Source of the DNA: Micromonospora sp. C31
GTDB lineage: Bacteria > Actinomycetota > Actinomycetes > Mycobacteriales > Micromonosporaceae
Reading direction: 5' to 3'
Assembly (NCBI RefSeq): GCF_018070575.1
Contig: NZ_JAGPXN010000006.1
Coordinates: 124,001-188,000, forward strand
Length of the DNA stretch: 64,000 bases
The notes below the pieces were generated by a model that ran no database searches, was not told where the DNA came from, and was given only the letters and a program-made list of their open reading frames with translations. Shown in pieces: positions 1-7,906 of this stretch; positions within the stretch are counted from its first letter, which is position 1; the number at the start of each line of letters is the position of its first letter. Both the position numbers and the translations under genes were made by a program.

Positions 1-497
1 CCGCCCGGCGCGACGCCGCCCCGGGCCGGGTGCTGCCGGACTCGGCCATCGTCGCGGCGGCCGAGCTGGATCCGAAGGACGAGAAGACCCTGCTCACCCT
101 GCCCGGCTTCGGCGGCCGCTCGGTGCGCCGGCTGGCCCGCACCTGGCTGGCCGCGCTGGACGACGCGCGGCAGTTGCCCGACGACGCGCTGCCGGTCCCC
201 CCGACGGTCGAGGGTCCCCCGCCGCCGCACCGGTGGGCCGAGCGGGACCCGGTGGCGGCGGCCCGGCTGGCCCGCTGCCGGGAGGTGGTGGTCGGCGTGG
301 CCGGCGCGCACCGGCTGCCGCCGGAGAACCTGATCACTCCCGACTCGATCCGTCGACTGGCCTGGGTACCCCCGGAGGAGGTCACGGAGGCGACCGTCGC
401 GGAGACCCTCCGGGGCCTCAACGCCCGCGATTGGCAGATCACCCTGCTCCTGCCCGCACTGGCGGAGGCCCTCACCGATCCGCCCTCCACCGTCTGA
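1..497 (+). CDS. Ribonuclease D-like protein, C-terminal HRDC part (5' partial)
   Basis: The reading frame is open from the left edge (first full codon at position 3) to TGA at 495-497, so only the last ~165 residues are present. The visible part starts with the APGRVLPDSAI motif that typically links the exonuclease domain to the HRDC region of actinobacterial RNase D. An HRDC helical domain follows (LDPKDEKTLLTLPGFGGR), then a second HRDC-like segment (RLARCREVVVGVAGAHRLPP). The DEDD exonuclease domain would lie upstream of the window. Known role of the family: 3'-5' trimming of structured RNAs such as tRNA precursors. The M. tuberculosis homologue (Rv2681) sits at the equivalent place next to dxs, which supports the call. 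Position 1 is the window edge, not a start codon. Confidence 0.85.
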   Translation, partial: ARRDAAPGRVLPDSAIVAAAELDPKDEKTLLTLPGFGGRSVRRLARTWLAALDDARQLPDDALPVPPTVEGPPPPHRWAERDPVAAARLARCREVVVGVAGAHRLPPENLITPDSIRRLAWVPPEEVTEATVAETLRGLNARDWQITLLLPALAEALTDPPSTV

Positions 498-554
498 CGC
501 GACGGTGTGGGGTGGGCCACACGGGTTCGGGTGCCAACGGTGGTTACCGGCAAG

Positions 555-560
555 TAGCAT
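555..560 (+). promoter_or_regulatory. Candidate -10 element for fadA-fadB
   Basis: TAGCAT lies in the 154-bp gap before the fadA start and fits the actinobacterial TANNNT -10 pattern. No convincing -35 is visible at 17-18 bp. It would give a leader of roughly 85 nt. The call rests on pattern and position only. Confidence 0.3.
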
Positions 561-651
561 CCGGGGGACACGCCCGCGCCGGCGACCTTCGTTCGGTCCG
601 TGCCGCCGCCCGTCGGCGCGCGGGCCGATCATGGTCGAAGAGGAGGCTCAA

Positions 652-1845
652 GTGCCCCGTGAAGTTCGGGATGTCGTCTTCGTCGACGGCGTCCGTACCC
701 CGTTCGGCAAGGCGGGTGGCATGTACGCCAACACCCGCGCCGACGACCTGGTGATCCGCTGCATCCGCGAACTGCTGCGCCGCAACCCGCAGCTGCCGCC
801 GGAGCGGGTCGAGGAGGTCGCCATCGCCGCCACCACCCAGATCGGCGACCAGGGCCTGACCATCGGCCGGACCGCCGCACTGCTGGCGGGCCTGCCCAAG
901 ACCGTCCCCGGCTTCGCGATCGACCGGATGTGCGCCGGCGCCATGACCGCGGTGACCACCGTCGCCAGCGGCATCGCCATGGGCGCCTACGACGTCGCCA
1001 TCGCCGGCGGCGTCGAGCACATGGGCCGCCACCCGATGGGCGAGGGCGTCGACCCCAACCCGCGGATCGTCGCCGAGAAGCTGGTCGACCCGTCCGCGCT
1101 GGTCATGGGCGCGACCGCGGAGAACCTGCACGACCGGGTCCCGCACGTCACCAAGGAGCGCACCGACGCGTTCGCGCTCGCCTCGCAGCAGAAGACCGCC
1201 AAGGCGTACGCCAACGGCAAGCTCCAGGACGACCTGGTGTCCGTGGCGGTCCGCGACGAGGAGAACGCCTGGGGGATGGCCACGGTCGACGAGGCTCCCC
1301 GGGACACCTCGCTGGAGAAGCTCGCCACCCTGAAGACCCCGTTCCGCCCGCACGGCAAGGTCACCGCGGGCAACGCGGCCGGCCTGAACGACGGCGCCAC
1401 CGCCAGCCTGCTCGCCTCCGAGGACGTCGCCCGCGAGCTGGGCCTGCCGGTCGCCATGCGGCTGGTGTCGTTCGGCTTCGTCGGCGTCGAGCCCGAGGTG
1501 ATGGGCGTCGGCCCGATCCCGTCGACCGAGAAGGCGCTGCGCCTCGCCGGCCTGACCATCGACGACATCGGCCTGTTCGAGCTGAACGAGGCGTTCGCCG
1601 TGCAGGTGCTCGCCTTCCTCGACCACTTCGGCATCGCCGACGACGACCCGCGGGTCAACCCGTGGGGCGGCGCGATCGCCATCGGGCACCCGCTCGCCTC
1701 CTCGGGCGTCCGGCTGATGACCCAGCTCGCCCGGCAGTTCGCCGAGCACCCCGAGGTCCGCTACGGCGTCACCGCCATGTGCATCGGCATCGGCATGGGC
1801 GGCACGGTCATCTGGGAGAACCCGCACTGGGAGGGAGACAAGTGA
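652..1845 (+). CDS. fadA: Acetyl-CoA C-acyltransferase (thiolase, FadA type)
   Basis: The 397-residue product is a full-length thiolase catalysing the last, CoA-dependent cleavage step of fatty-acid beta-oxidation. The nucleophilic Cys is at about residue 94 in DRMCAGAM. The C-terminal half carries the GGAIAIGHP signature with the catalytic His and a second active-site Cys in TAMCIGIGMGG. NEAFAVQ is also conserved. I chose the GTG at 652 because an AAGAGGAGG ribosome site lies 5-6 nt upstream and translation then begins directly with the thiolase N-terminus. In-frame starts at 505 and 631 would add non-conserved sequence. The stop overlaps the next gene's start (GTGA), so the two subunits are translationally coupled as in the classic FadA-FadB trifunctional complex. 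Confidence 0.93.
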   Translation: MPREVRDVVFVDGVRTPFGKAGGMYANTRADDLVIRCIRELLRRNPQLPPERVEEVAIAATTQIGDQGLTIGRTAALLAGLPKTVPGFAIDRMCAGAMTAVTTVASGIAMGAYDVAIAGGVEHMGRHPMGEGVDPNPRIVAEKLVDPSALVMGATAENLHDRVPHVTKERTDAFALASQQKTAKAYANGKLQDDLVSVAVRDEENAWGMATVDEAPRDTSLEKLATLKTPFRPHGKVTAGNAAGLNDGATASLLASEDVARELGLPVAMRLVSFGFVGVEPEVMGVGPIPSTEKALRLAGLTIDDIGLFELNEAFAVQVLAFLDHFGIADDDPRVNPWGGAIAIGHPLASSGVRLMTQLARQFAEHPEVRYGVTAMCIGIGMGGTVIWENPHWEGDK

Positions 1846-3911
1846 GCGCGCTCGCCGCACCGAACGAGGTCGTCACCAGGGCGCTGCTGCGCCAGGTGAA
1901 CGTACCGGGGCTGGATCGGCCGGCCGCCCTGATCACCCTGGACAACGGCTTCGACCACACCAAGCCGAACAGCTTCGGCCCGGGCGGCCTGACCAGCCTG
2001 GACGAGGCCATCACCGCCGCCCTGGCCGCGAACCCGGCGTTCGTCGCCGTCACCGGCAAGCCGTACGTCTTCTGCGTGGGCGCGGACCTCACCAGCCTCC
2101 CGCAGCTCGCCGACCGCGAGCAGGCGCTGGAGATCGGCCGCCTCGGTCACCGGGTCTTCGCCCGGCTCAGGGACAGCGAGGTCCCGACCTTCGCCTTCGT
2201 CAACGGCGCGGCGATGGGCGGCGGCCTGGAGCTGGCCCTGCACTGCCACTACCGGACGCTCTCCGGCGGCGCGGCGGCGCTGGCCCTGCCCGAGGTCTCG
2301 CTCGGCCTGGTCCCCGGCTGGGGCGGCACCCAACTGCTGCCGAACCTGATCGGCATCCCGGCGGCGACCCAGGTGGTCATCCAGAACCCGCTGATGCAGA
2401 ACAAGATGCTCAAGCCGAAGCAGGCCGCGGAGCTGGGCATCGCGGACGTCCTGCTGGAGCCGGCGGACTTCCTGGAGCGGTCCCTGGAGTGGGCCGCCGG
2501 CGTGGTCCGGGGCGAGGTCACCGTGACCCGGCCCGAGGTCGACAAGGACATGTGGGCGGGCGTGCTCTACTTCGCCCGGCAGACCCTCGACGCGCGGCTG
2601 CACGGCGCGGTCCCGGCCGCGTACAAGGCGCTGGACCTGCTGGAGACGGCGAAGGACGCCGACTTCGCAACCGGCACCGCCGCCGAGGACGAGGCCCTGG
2701 CGGACCTGATCTTCTCCGAGGAGCTGCGCAGCGGCCTCTACGCCTTCGACCTGGTGCAGCGGCGGGCCAAGCGGCCGGTCGGCGCGCCGGACAAGGGCCT
2801 GGCCCGCCCGGTCACCAAGGTGGGCATCGTGGGCGCGGGCCTGATGGCCAGCCAGCTCGCCCTGCTCTTCGCCCGCCGCCTCCAGGTGCCGGTCGTCCTG
2901 ACCGACCTGGACCAGGCCCGGGTCGACAAGGGCGTCGGCTACGTGCACAACCAGATCGAGAAGGCCGTCAGCAAGGGCCGGATGGACAAGGGCACGGCCG
3001 CCAAGCTGTACGGCCTGGTCAGTGGCTCCGTCGACAAGGGCGTCTTCGCCGACGCCGATCTCGTCATCGAGGCCGTCTTCGAGGACCTGGCCGTCAAGAA
3101 GCAGGTCTGGGCCGAGCTGGAGAAGATCGTCAAGCCGGAGGCGGTGCTCGCCACCAACACCTCCAGCCTGTCGATCACCGCGATGGCCGAGGAACTGGAG
3201 CACCCCGAGCGGGTGGTCGGCTTCCACTTCTTCAACCCGGTCGCGGTACTGCCGCTGCTGGAGATCGTCCGGGGCGAGCGCACCGACGACGCCACGCTCG
3301 CCACCGCGTTCGCGGTCGGCAAGCAGCTGAAGAAGTCCTCGGTGCTGGTGAAGGACGCCCCGGCGTTCGTGGTCAACCGGCTGCTCACCCGGTTCCTGGG
3401 CACCGTGTTCGCGGCCGTCGACGCCGGCACCCCGCTGGAGGTGGCGAACGTCGCGCTGGACCCGCTGGGCCTGCCGATGCGCCCGCTCGCCCTGCTCCAG
3501 CTCGTCGGGCCGGCCGTCGCGTACCACGTGGGCGGCGTCCTGCACGCCGCGTTCCCGGACCGCTTCGGCGTCAGCGAGAACATCAAGCGGATCGCCGACT
3601 CCGGGCAGCCGATCGTCGTCGACGACCAGATCAACGACGAGGTGGCCAAGCTGCTCGTGGTCGGCGACCAGCCGCTCACCGCCGAGCAGGTACGCGAGAG
3701 CGCGCTCGACGCGCTGGCGCAGGAGATCCGGCTGATGCTCGACGAGGGCGTCGTCGCCGAGGCGCAGGACATCGACCTGTGCCTGATCCTCGGCGCGGGC
3801 TGGCCGTTCCACCTGGGCGGCGTCACGCCGTACCTGGACCGGACCGGCACCTCCGAGCGGGTCACCGGCCACCGGTTCCTGCCGTACGGGGTGGCCAGCC
3901 TGCCCGCCTGA
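1842..3911 (+). CDS. fadB: Multifunctional enoyl-CoA hydratase / 3-hydroxyacyl-CoA dehydrogenase (FadB type)
   Basis: The 689-residue product is the alpha-type beta-oxidation subunit. Residues ~15-210 form a crotonase domain with the oxyanion-hole region NGAAMGGGLE and the second catalytic Glu in PEVSLGLVPGWGGTQ. At about residue 326 an NAD-binding Rossmann motif (VGIVGAGLMASQ) opens the 3-hydroxyacyl-CoA dehydrogenase domain, with the catalytic His in HFFNPV near residue 460. C-terminal dehydrogenase repeats follow. It hydrates enoyl-CoA and oxidises 3-hydroxyacyl-CoA for the partner thiolase. The GTG start overlaps the fadA stop by 4 nt, indicating one operon and a 1:1 complex. Confidence 0.93.
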   Translation: MSALAAPNEVVTRALLRQVNVPGLDRPAALITLDNGFDHTKPNSFGPGGLTSLDEAITAALAANPAFVAVTGKPYVFCVGADLTSLPQLADREQALEIGRLGHRVFARLRDSEVPTFAFVNGAAMGGGLELALHCHYRTLSGGAAALALPEVSLGLVPGWGGTQLLPNLIGIPAATQVVIQNPLMQNKMLKPKQAAELGIADVLLEPADFLERSLEWAAGVVRGEVTVTRPEVDKDMWAGVLYFARQTLDARLHGAVPAAYKALDLLETAKDADFATGTAAEDEALADLIFSEELRSGLYAFDLVQRRAKRPVGAPDKGLARPVTKVGIVGAGLMASQLALLFARRLQVPVVLTDLDQARVDKGVGYVHNQIEKAVSKGRMDKGTAAKLYGLVSGSVDKGVFADADLVIEAVFEDLAVKKQVWAELEKIVKPEAVLATNTSSLSITAMAEELEHPERVVGFHFFNPVAVLPLLEIVRGERTDDATLATAFAVGKQLKKSSVLVKDAPAFVVNRLLTRFLGTVFAAVDAGTPLEVANVALDPLGLPMRPLALLQLVGPAVAYHVGGVLHAAFPDRFGVSENIKRIADSGQPIVVDDQINDEVAKLLVVGDQPLTAEQVRESALDALAQEIRLMLDEGVVAEAQDIDLCLILGAGWPFHLGGVTPYLDRTGTSERVTGHRFLPYGVASLPA

Positions 3912-4069
3912 TCCACACCGCCCCCGCGTTCGCGGTGGTTGCCCCGTCCGGCTTGGATGGTGGTGGCCACCGCGATCGTCGTTGCGGCCGATACGCTCGG
4001 AATCAGGACAGCGGTACCGTGCCGTGGCTGGCTACGATCACCCGTTCGCACCCTCGCCTGGAGCTGATC

Positions 4070-5122
4070 ATGTCCCAACCGCCGGTCGATCCCTGGTCCG
4101 GGCAGCCGGAGCACGACACGCACTACGACTTCGACCCGCCACGGCCGGACGGCTACCCGCCACCGTCCGCCGGCGGCTGGACGCCCCCGCACGGCGGTCA
4201 GCACCCGTCCGGCGGCCAGCCCTCGCCGGGCGGGGGGTGGCCCGCCACGCCGCAACCGGGCCTCGCGCCAACCCAGCCGTACTCCGGCCCGCCGGCCCAG
4301 CCGCACCCCACCCAGCCGTACTCCGGCCCACCGGCCCAGCCGCACCCCACCCAGCCCTACGGCGGCTACCCCGCCACGCCCCAGGCCGGCTTTCCCACCA
4401 GCCCGTACGCCGGCTACCCGCCGACCTCCCCCGGCGCGGGCCAGCCGGCGAGGTCCCACCAGCTGGTGCTGACCCTGGGACTGGTCGGGCTGCTGGTGCT
4501 CTGCCTCGGCGGGGGCGGCATCGCCTTCCTCGCCTACGAGGGCGAGCAGGACGCCGACCCCAGGCCCACCCCGACCGCGTCGCCGACCGTGGCGGCGTCG
4601 AGCGCCACGCCGAGCGCCGCCCCCTCGTCCGAAGCCGCCCCGTCGCCGGAGTCCAGCGACGCCCCGCAGATCAGGGTCGTCACGCCGGAGACCCTCGGGG
4701 GCCGCTCGAAGAGCACCGAGCCGACCCTGCGGAAGGCCGCCGACGACATGGTCCGCGAGCTGCGGTCCTCGGTACGCGGCGAGACCGGCGTCGCCGGCGC
4801 CTTCTACGGCAGCGCCGACAAGCGGGACATGGTCATGGTGATCGCCGCCAGCACCTTCGTGCTCAACCCGGAACGGGAGCTCGACGACGCCGTCAAGGGC
4901 ATCTCGAAGGACCTGGCTGTCAAGCGGTTGACCACGATCGCCCCCGGGCCGCTGGGCGGCCAGGCCAAGTGCGGCGACGGCGAGTCCGCCGGCGTGCCGC
5001 TGGGTGTCTGCGCGTGGGCCGACCACGGCAGCGTCGGGATCATCGTGATGTTCTTCTCCTCCTCGGCAGCCACGGCGGCGGAGTTCGTCGCCCTCCGCGG
5101 CCAGATCGAGCAGAGGTACTGA
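4070..5122 (+). CDS. Proline-rich single-span membrane protein with extracytoplasmic domain
   Basis: The product has 350 residues. Residues 1-125 are a Pro/Gly/Tyr/Gln-rich cytoplasmic region with PTQPYSGPPAQPH repeated. One membrane helix lies at ~131-157 (LVLTLGLVGLLVLCLGGGG), followed by a Thr/Ser/Ala/Pro linker and a ~140-residue C-terminal domain that should be outside the cell. No enzyme motif was recognised. The layout is common in actinobacterial membrane proteins of unknown function. ATG at 4070 is the first start before the Pro-rich region, although the frame is open far upstream as a high-GC shadow. The gene is monocistronic and is followed by a convergent terminator. Confidence 0.75.
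   Translation: MSQPPVDPWSGQPEHDTHYDFDPPRPDGYPPPSAGGWTPPHGGQHPSGGQPSPGGGWPATPQPGLAPTQPYSGPPAQPHPTQPYSGPPAQPHPTQPYGGYPATPQAGFPTSPYAGYPPTSPGAGQPARSHQLVLTLGLVGLLVLCLGGGGIAFLAYEGEQDADPRPTPTASPTVAASSATPSAAPSSEAAPSPESSDAPQIRVVTPETLGGRSKSTEPTLRKAADDMVRELRSSVRGETGVAGAFYGSADKRDMVMVIAASTFVLNPERELDDAVKGISKDLAVKRLTTIAPGPLGGQAKCGDGESAGVPLGVCAWADHGSVGIIVMFFSSSAATAAEFVALRGQIEQRY
4271..4348 (+). repeat. Two tandem 39-bp in-frame repeats
   Basis: Units 4271-4309 and 4310-4348 differ at one base and encode PTQPYSGPPAQPH twice. A third, partial unit starts immediately after. The period is a multiple of three, so copy-number change would alter only the length of the proline-rich region. Confidence 0.9.
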
Positions 5123-5139
5123 CCGTACGGCGACGCGCC

Positions 5140-5169
5140 GGGGCCCGCCCACGATTGTGGACGGGCCCC
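5140..5169. terminator. Bidirectional hairpin between convergent genes
   Basis: Arms 5140-5152 and 5157-5169 form a 13-bp GC-rich stem with one mismatch, which becomes a G-U wobble in the minus-strand transcript. The loop is 4 nt and there is no long T tract. It sits between the stop at 5122 and the minus-strand stop at 5176. Confidence 0.65.
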
Positions 5170-5175
5170 ATCGCC

Positions 5176-5562
5176 TCAGCCCGCCGTGGCGGGCCGCTCG
5201 GCAGCGCTGCGCAGCACGCAGAACTCGTTGCCCTCCGGGTCGGCGAGCACCACCCAGCCCGAGCCGTCGGCGCGGCGCCGGTCGGCGACCCGGGTGGCGC
5301 CGATGGCCACCAGGCGCGCCACCTCCTCGTCGCGGGTCCGGTCCGCGGGCTCCAGGTCGAGGTGGAGACGGTTCTTCACCTCCTTGCCCTCCGGCACCGC
5401 CAAGAAGAGCACCTCCGGGCCACCCGGCGGCAGCAGCATGGCCTCCGGGTCGCCGGGGAAGTCGTCCGACTGACGGGGGCAGTCGAAGACCTGCGCCCAG
5501 AAGCCGGCCAGCGCGTACGTGTCACGGCAGTCGATGCAGATGTTGTGGATCCGTGCGCTCAC
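5176..5562 (-). CDS. VOC/glyoxalase-fold protein
   Basis: The product has 128 residues and is a single vicinal-oxygen-chelate domain (two beta-alpha-beta-beta-beta modules). Possible metal ligands are the His in IHNICID, the His in NRLHLDLEP and the Glu in GNEFCVL. DPEGNEFC is the typical end of the second module. The subfamily resembles glyoxalase-like proteins of unknown substrate in actinomycetes. I cannot assign a reaction from sequence. It is convergent with the preceding membrane protein and lies downstream, on the same strand, of a 13-codon mini-frame with its own ribosome site. Confidence 0.8.
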   Translation of the reverse strand: MSARIHNICIDCRDTYALAGFWAQVFDCPRQSDDFPGDPEAMLLPPGGPEVLFLAVPEGKEVKNRLHLDLEPADRTRDEEVARLVAIGATRVADRRRADGSGWVVLADPEGNEFCVLRSAAERPATAG

Positions 5563-5604
5563 GGGTTCCTCCGCTGGGGATGGGGCGCCCCGCGTGGGTG
5601 AGGG

Positions 5605-5646
5605 TCAGCCGGCGAGACGGGGCGCGGAGATCATGACGGTGGACAT
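5605..5646 (-). CDS. Possible 13-residue leader or micropeptide
   Basis: ATG at 5646 follows a GGAGG-containing purine run by about 10 nt and opens the 13-residue frame MSTVMISAPRLAG. The stop lies 42 nt before the VOC gene on the same strand. The start and ribosome site are better than expected by chance, but the peptide is too short to judge by composition. It could be a leader peptide or nothing. Confidence 0.25.
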   Translation of the reverse strand: MSTVMISAPRLAG

Positions 5647-5726
5647 CGACGCACCCCCCTCCGGTCCTCGAGCTGACGCCGTGATCCTTCCATCGGGGCG
5701 ACTCCGCCCGCAACCCCGCCGGCGGG

Positions 5727-6974
5727 TCAGCGACGGGCGGTCGGCTCCTCGGCGGTGACCGCCGGGGCCGCCTCCGCCGCCGGCAGGGTCACCGTGACCT
5801 CCAACCCGCCGCCGGACTGGGCGATGACCTTCACGGTGCCGCCGTGCGCATCGCAGACCGCCCGGACGATGGAGAGCCCGAGACCCGAGCCGCGTGCGCC
5901 CGTACGCTCCCGGCCGCCGCGCCGGAACGGCTCGAACAGTCCGGGCACGTCGGCCTGGTCCACCTCGAACCCGGTGTTGCCCACCACCAGCCACGACCGG
6001 CACCCGTCCGAGCCGGTACGCACCCAGAGCCGGCCGTGCAGGTGGTTGTAGCGGATCGCGTTCTCGATCAGGTTGCCGGCCAGCCGGTCGAGCAGCCCGG
6101 GGTCGCCGACGACCGGTGCCGACTCCAGCGAGGTCTGCACCCGCAGCTTGATCCGCTCCACCTCCCGGCGTACCGCCGACAGGGCGTTGACGGTGCCGGC
6201 GGCAAGGTCACACTCGGTGCGCCGGCCCAGCCGGCGGCCCGCCTGGGCCTCGCTGCGGGCGAGCACCAGCAGTGCGTCGACCAGCCCGTTGGCCCGTTCG
6301 GAGGCGTCCCGGACCACGGTGGCCATCCGACGGTACTCTGCGGCGTCCGCCTCGTCGTCGCTGAGCGTCACGTCGATCTCGGTGCGCATCACCGCGAGGG
6401 GGGTCCGCAACTCGTGCGAGGCGTTGGCCACGAAGCGCCTCTGTGCCTCGAAGGCGGCGGCGATGCGGTCGAGCATCTCGTCGAAGGTCTCCGCCAGCTC
6501 GGCCACCTCGTCGTCGGCGCCCGAGTAGCCGATGCGCTGGTCCAGGGTGGTCTCGCCGAGGCGGCGGGCGGTGGCGGTGACCTGGTGCAGCGGGCGCAGC
6601 GCCCGGCCGGCGACCGCGTACGCGCCGGCCACCCCGACGACGCTGATCGCCAGCAGCGCCACCAGGCCCTTGACCAGCAACTCCCCGCTGGCGGCGTCGA
6701 CCAGTTGGCGCTGCCACTGCGCGGCGTCCAGCGCCCGGCCGTCGGCCAGCACCACCGTGGTGCCGGGAAGCAGCTCGTCGGTCGGCCGCAGCGCGTCGCG
6801 GACCAGCAGCCAGGCCAGCAGCACCAGGATCGCGCCCGCGCCGACCAGCAGCACCCCGTTGAGCAGGGTCAGCCGCAACCGCAGCGTGGGCCGCAGCCGG
6901 GCCCGCCGGCCCGCGGCGCCGGCCCTCGTCCGCGACTGCGGGGCTCGCAGACCCGGCTCACTCCTCGCGCTCAC
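5727..6974 (-). CDS. HAMP-domain sensor histidine kinase
   Basis: The 415-residue product has a cytoplasmic N-terminus, membrane helix 1 (~35-58), a short ~40-residue external loop, helix 2 (~100-122), HAMP (~122-175) and HisKA. The phospho-acceptor is His187 in NASHELRTPL. The HATPase_c domain has an N box NLIEN at 301-305 and a GSGLGLSIV lid near 362-370. It should phosphorylate the upstream-encoded OmpR-type regulator, but the signal is unknown. The GTG start at 6974 lies inside the third copy of a 59-bp tandem repeat, so residues 1-15 (MSARSEPGLRAPQSR) are repeat-derived. A start further downstream is possible but has no better ribosome site. Confidence 0.9.
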   Translation of the reverse strand: MSARSEPGLRAPQSRTRAGAAGRRARLRPTLRLRLTLLNGVLLVGAGAILVLLAWLLVRDALRPTDELLPGTTVVLADGRALDAAQWQRQLVDAASGELLVKGLVALLAISVVGVAGAYAVAGRALRPLHQVTATARRLGETTLDQRIGYSGADDEVAELAETFDEMLDRIAAAFEAQRRFVANASHELRTPLAVMRTEIDVTLSDDEADAAEYRRMATVVRDASERANGLVDALLVLARSEAQAGRRLGRRTECDLAAGTVNALSAVRREVERIKLRVQTSLESAPVVGDPGLLDRLAGNLIENAIRYNHLHGRLWVRTGSDGCRSWLVVGNTGFEVDQADVPGLFEPFRRGGRERTGARGSGLGLSIVRAVCDAHGGTVKVIAQSGGGLEVTVTLPAAEAAPAVTAEEPTARR

Positions 6975-7033
6975 AGCGCCACCTTCACTCGCGACTGCGG
7001 GGCTCGCAGGACCGGCTCACTCCTCGCGCTCAC
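6971..7033 (-). CDS. Repeat-encoded 20-residue mini-frame 2
   Basis: GTG at 7033 overlaps the stop of mini-frame 1. It encodes MSARSEPVLRAPQSRVKVAL and its TGA overlaps the kinase GTG at 6974. It differs from copy 1 at two residues. The function is unknown and probably translational coupling. Confidence 0.4.
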   Translation of the reverse strand: MSARSEPVLRAPQSRVKVAL

Positions 7034-7092
7034 AGCGCCACCTTCATTCGCGACTGCGGGGCTCGCAGACCCGGCTCACTCCTCGCGCTCAT
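7030..7092 (-). CDS. Repeat-encoded 20-residue mini-frame 1
   Basis: ATG at 7092 overlaps the response-regulator stop (ATGA) and encodes MSARSEPGLRAPQSRMKVAL before TGA. That stop overlaps the GTG of the second copy. No homologous function is known to me. It may serve only to pass ribosomes from the regulator to the kinase. Confidence 0.4.
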   Translation of the reverse strand: MSARSEPGLRAPQSRMKVAL

Positions 7093-7757
7093 GCCCCTGC
7101 CTCCGCCGTGCGGTAGCCCGCACCGACCACCGTCTCGATCAGCGGCGGGTCGCCGAGCTTCTTGCGCAAGGTCATCACGGTGACCCGGACGATCGTGGTG
7201 AACGGATCGGTGTTGGCGTCCCAGACCCGCTCCAGCAGCTCCTCGCTGGAGACCACCGCGCCGCGCGCCTTGAGCAGCTCGCAGAGCACGCCGAACTCCT
7301 TGTTGGTCAGGTCGACCGGCTGGCCGCCCCGGGTGGCCACCCGGCGGGCCGGATCGAGGACCAGGTCGGCGAGTTCGAGCACCGGCGGCGCGGCCGGGGT
7401 GGCCCGGCGGCCGAGCGCCTGCACCCGGGCGACCAGCTCGTCGAAGGCGAACGGCTTCGGCAGGTAGTCGTCCGCGCCGAGCTGGAGCCCCTCCACCCGG
7501 TCGGCGACGGTGCCGCTCGCGGTCAGCATCAGCACCCGGGTGAGCGTGCCGGAGGCGGCCAGCTCGGCGCAGATCTGGTCACCGTGCACGCCGGGCAGGT
7601 CCCGGTCGAGCACCACCACGTCGTAGCGGGTGACGAACGCCATCTCGTGGCCGCTGTCGCCGTCGTAGGCGACGTCCACCGCCATCCCCCGCTTGCGCAG
7701 CCCCCGCGCGATCGCGTCGGCGAGGTTGCGCTCGTCCTCGACCACCAGTACCCGCAT
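7089..7757 (-). CDS. OmpR-family response regulator
   Basis: The product has 222 residues. The receiver domain spans ~1-115 with the acidic pair in VVEDE, phospho-acceptor Asp51 in VVVLDRDLPG and the switch Lys in LPKPF. The winged-helix DNA-binding domain spans ~128-220 (DLTNKEFGVLCELL, VRVTVMTLRKKLGD). I chose ATG at 7757, not the GTG ten codons upstream, because a GAGGAGG site lies 5 nt before it and the receiver fold starts there. It precedes the kinase gene, linked through two overlapping mini-frames, so one transcript is expected. Target genes cannot be inferred. Confidence 0.92.
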   Translation of the reverse strand: MRVLVVEDERNLADAIARGLRKRGMAVDVAYDGDSGHEMAFVTRYDVVVLDRDLPGVHGDQICAELAASGTLTRVLMLTASGTVADRVEGLQLGADDYLPKPFAFDELVARVQALGRRATPAAPPVLELADLVLDPARRVATRGGQPVDLTNKEFGVLCELLKARGAVVSSEELLERVWDANTDPFTTIVRVTVMTLRKKLGDPPLIETVVGAGYRTAEAGA

Positions 7758-7906
7758 CCCGGCCTCCTCGCGCCCCTGACCACCCACAACCTAGTGCCGG
7801 CAGCCAAACCGGGCCGCACCCGCCGTCCCGGTCCGGCCCCGTTGCAGAAAACCTTCGTCGTACGCGATGCTCTTGGCGGCAACCTTCACGACGGACGGGA
7901 AGACGC

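Larger units (their letters stand above)
6931..7092 (-). repeat. Tandem 59-bp repeat, 2.7 copies, bridging response regulator and kinase
   Basis: On the minus strand units start at 7092, 7033 and 6974. The third stops matching after about 44 nt, where kinase sequence begins. Copies differ at only a few positions. Each unit begins with RTGAGCGCGAGGAGTGAGCC, and the period of 59 makes the stop of each mini-frame overlap the next start. Confidence 0.95.

Noticed and set aside
930..1841. N-terminal extension of FadB through the thiolase gene
   Set aside because: The extension is the out-of-frame shadow of fadA. The GTG overlapping the fadA stop gives the normal protein.
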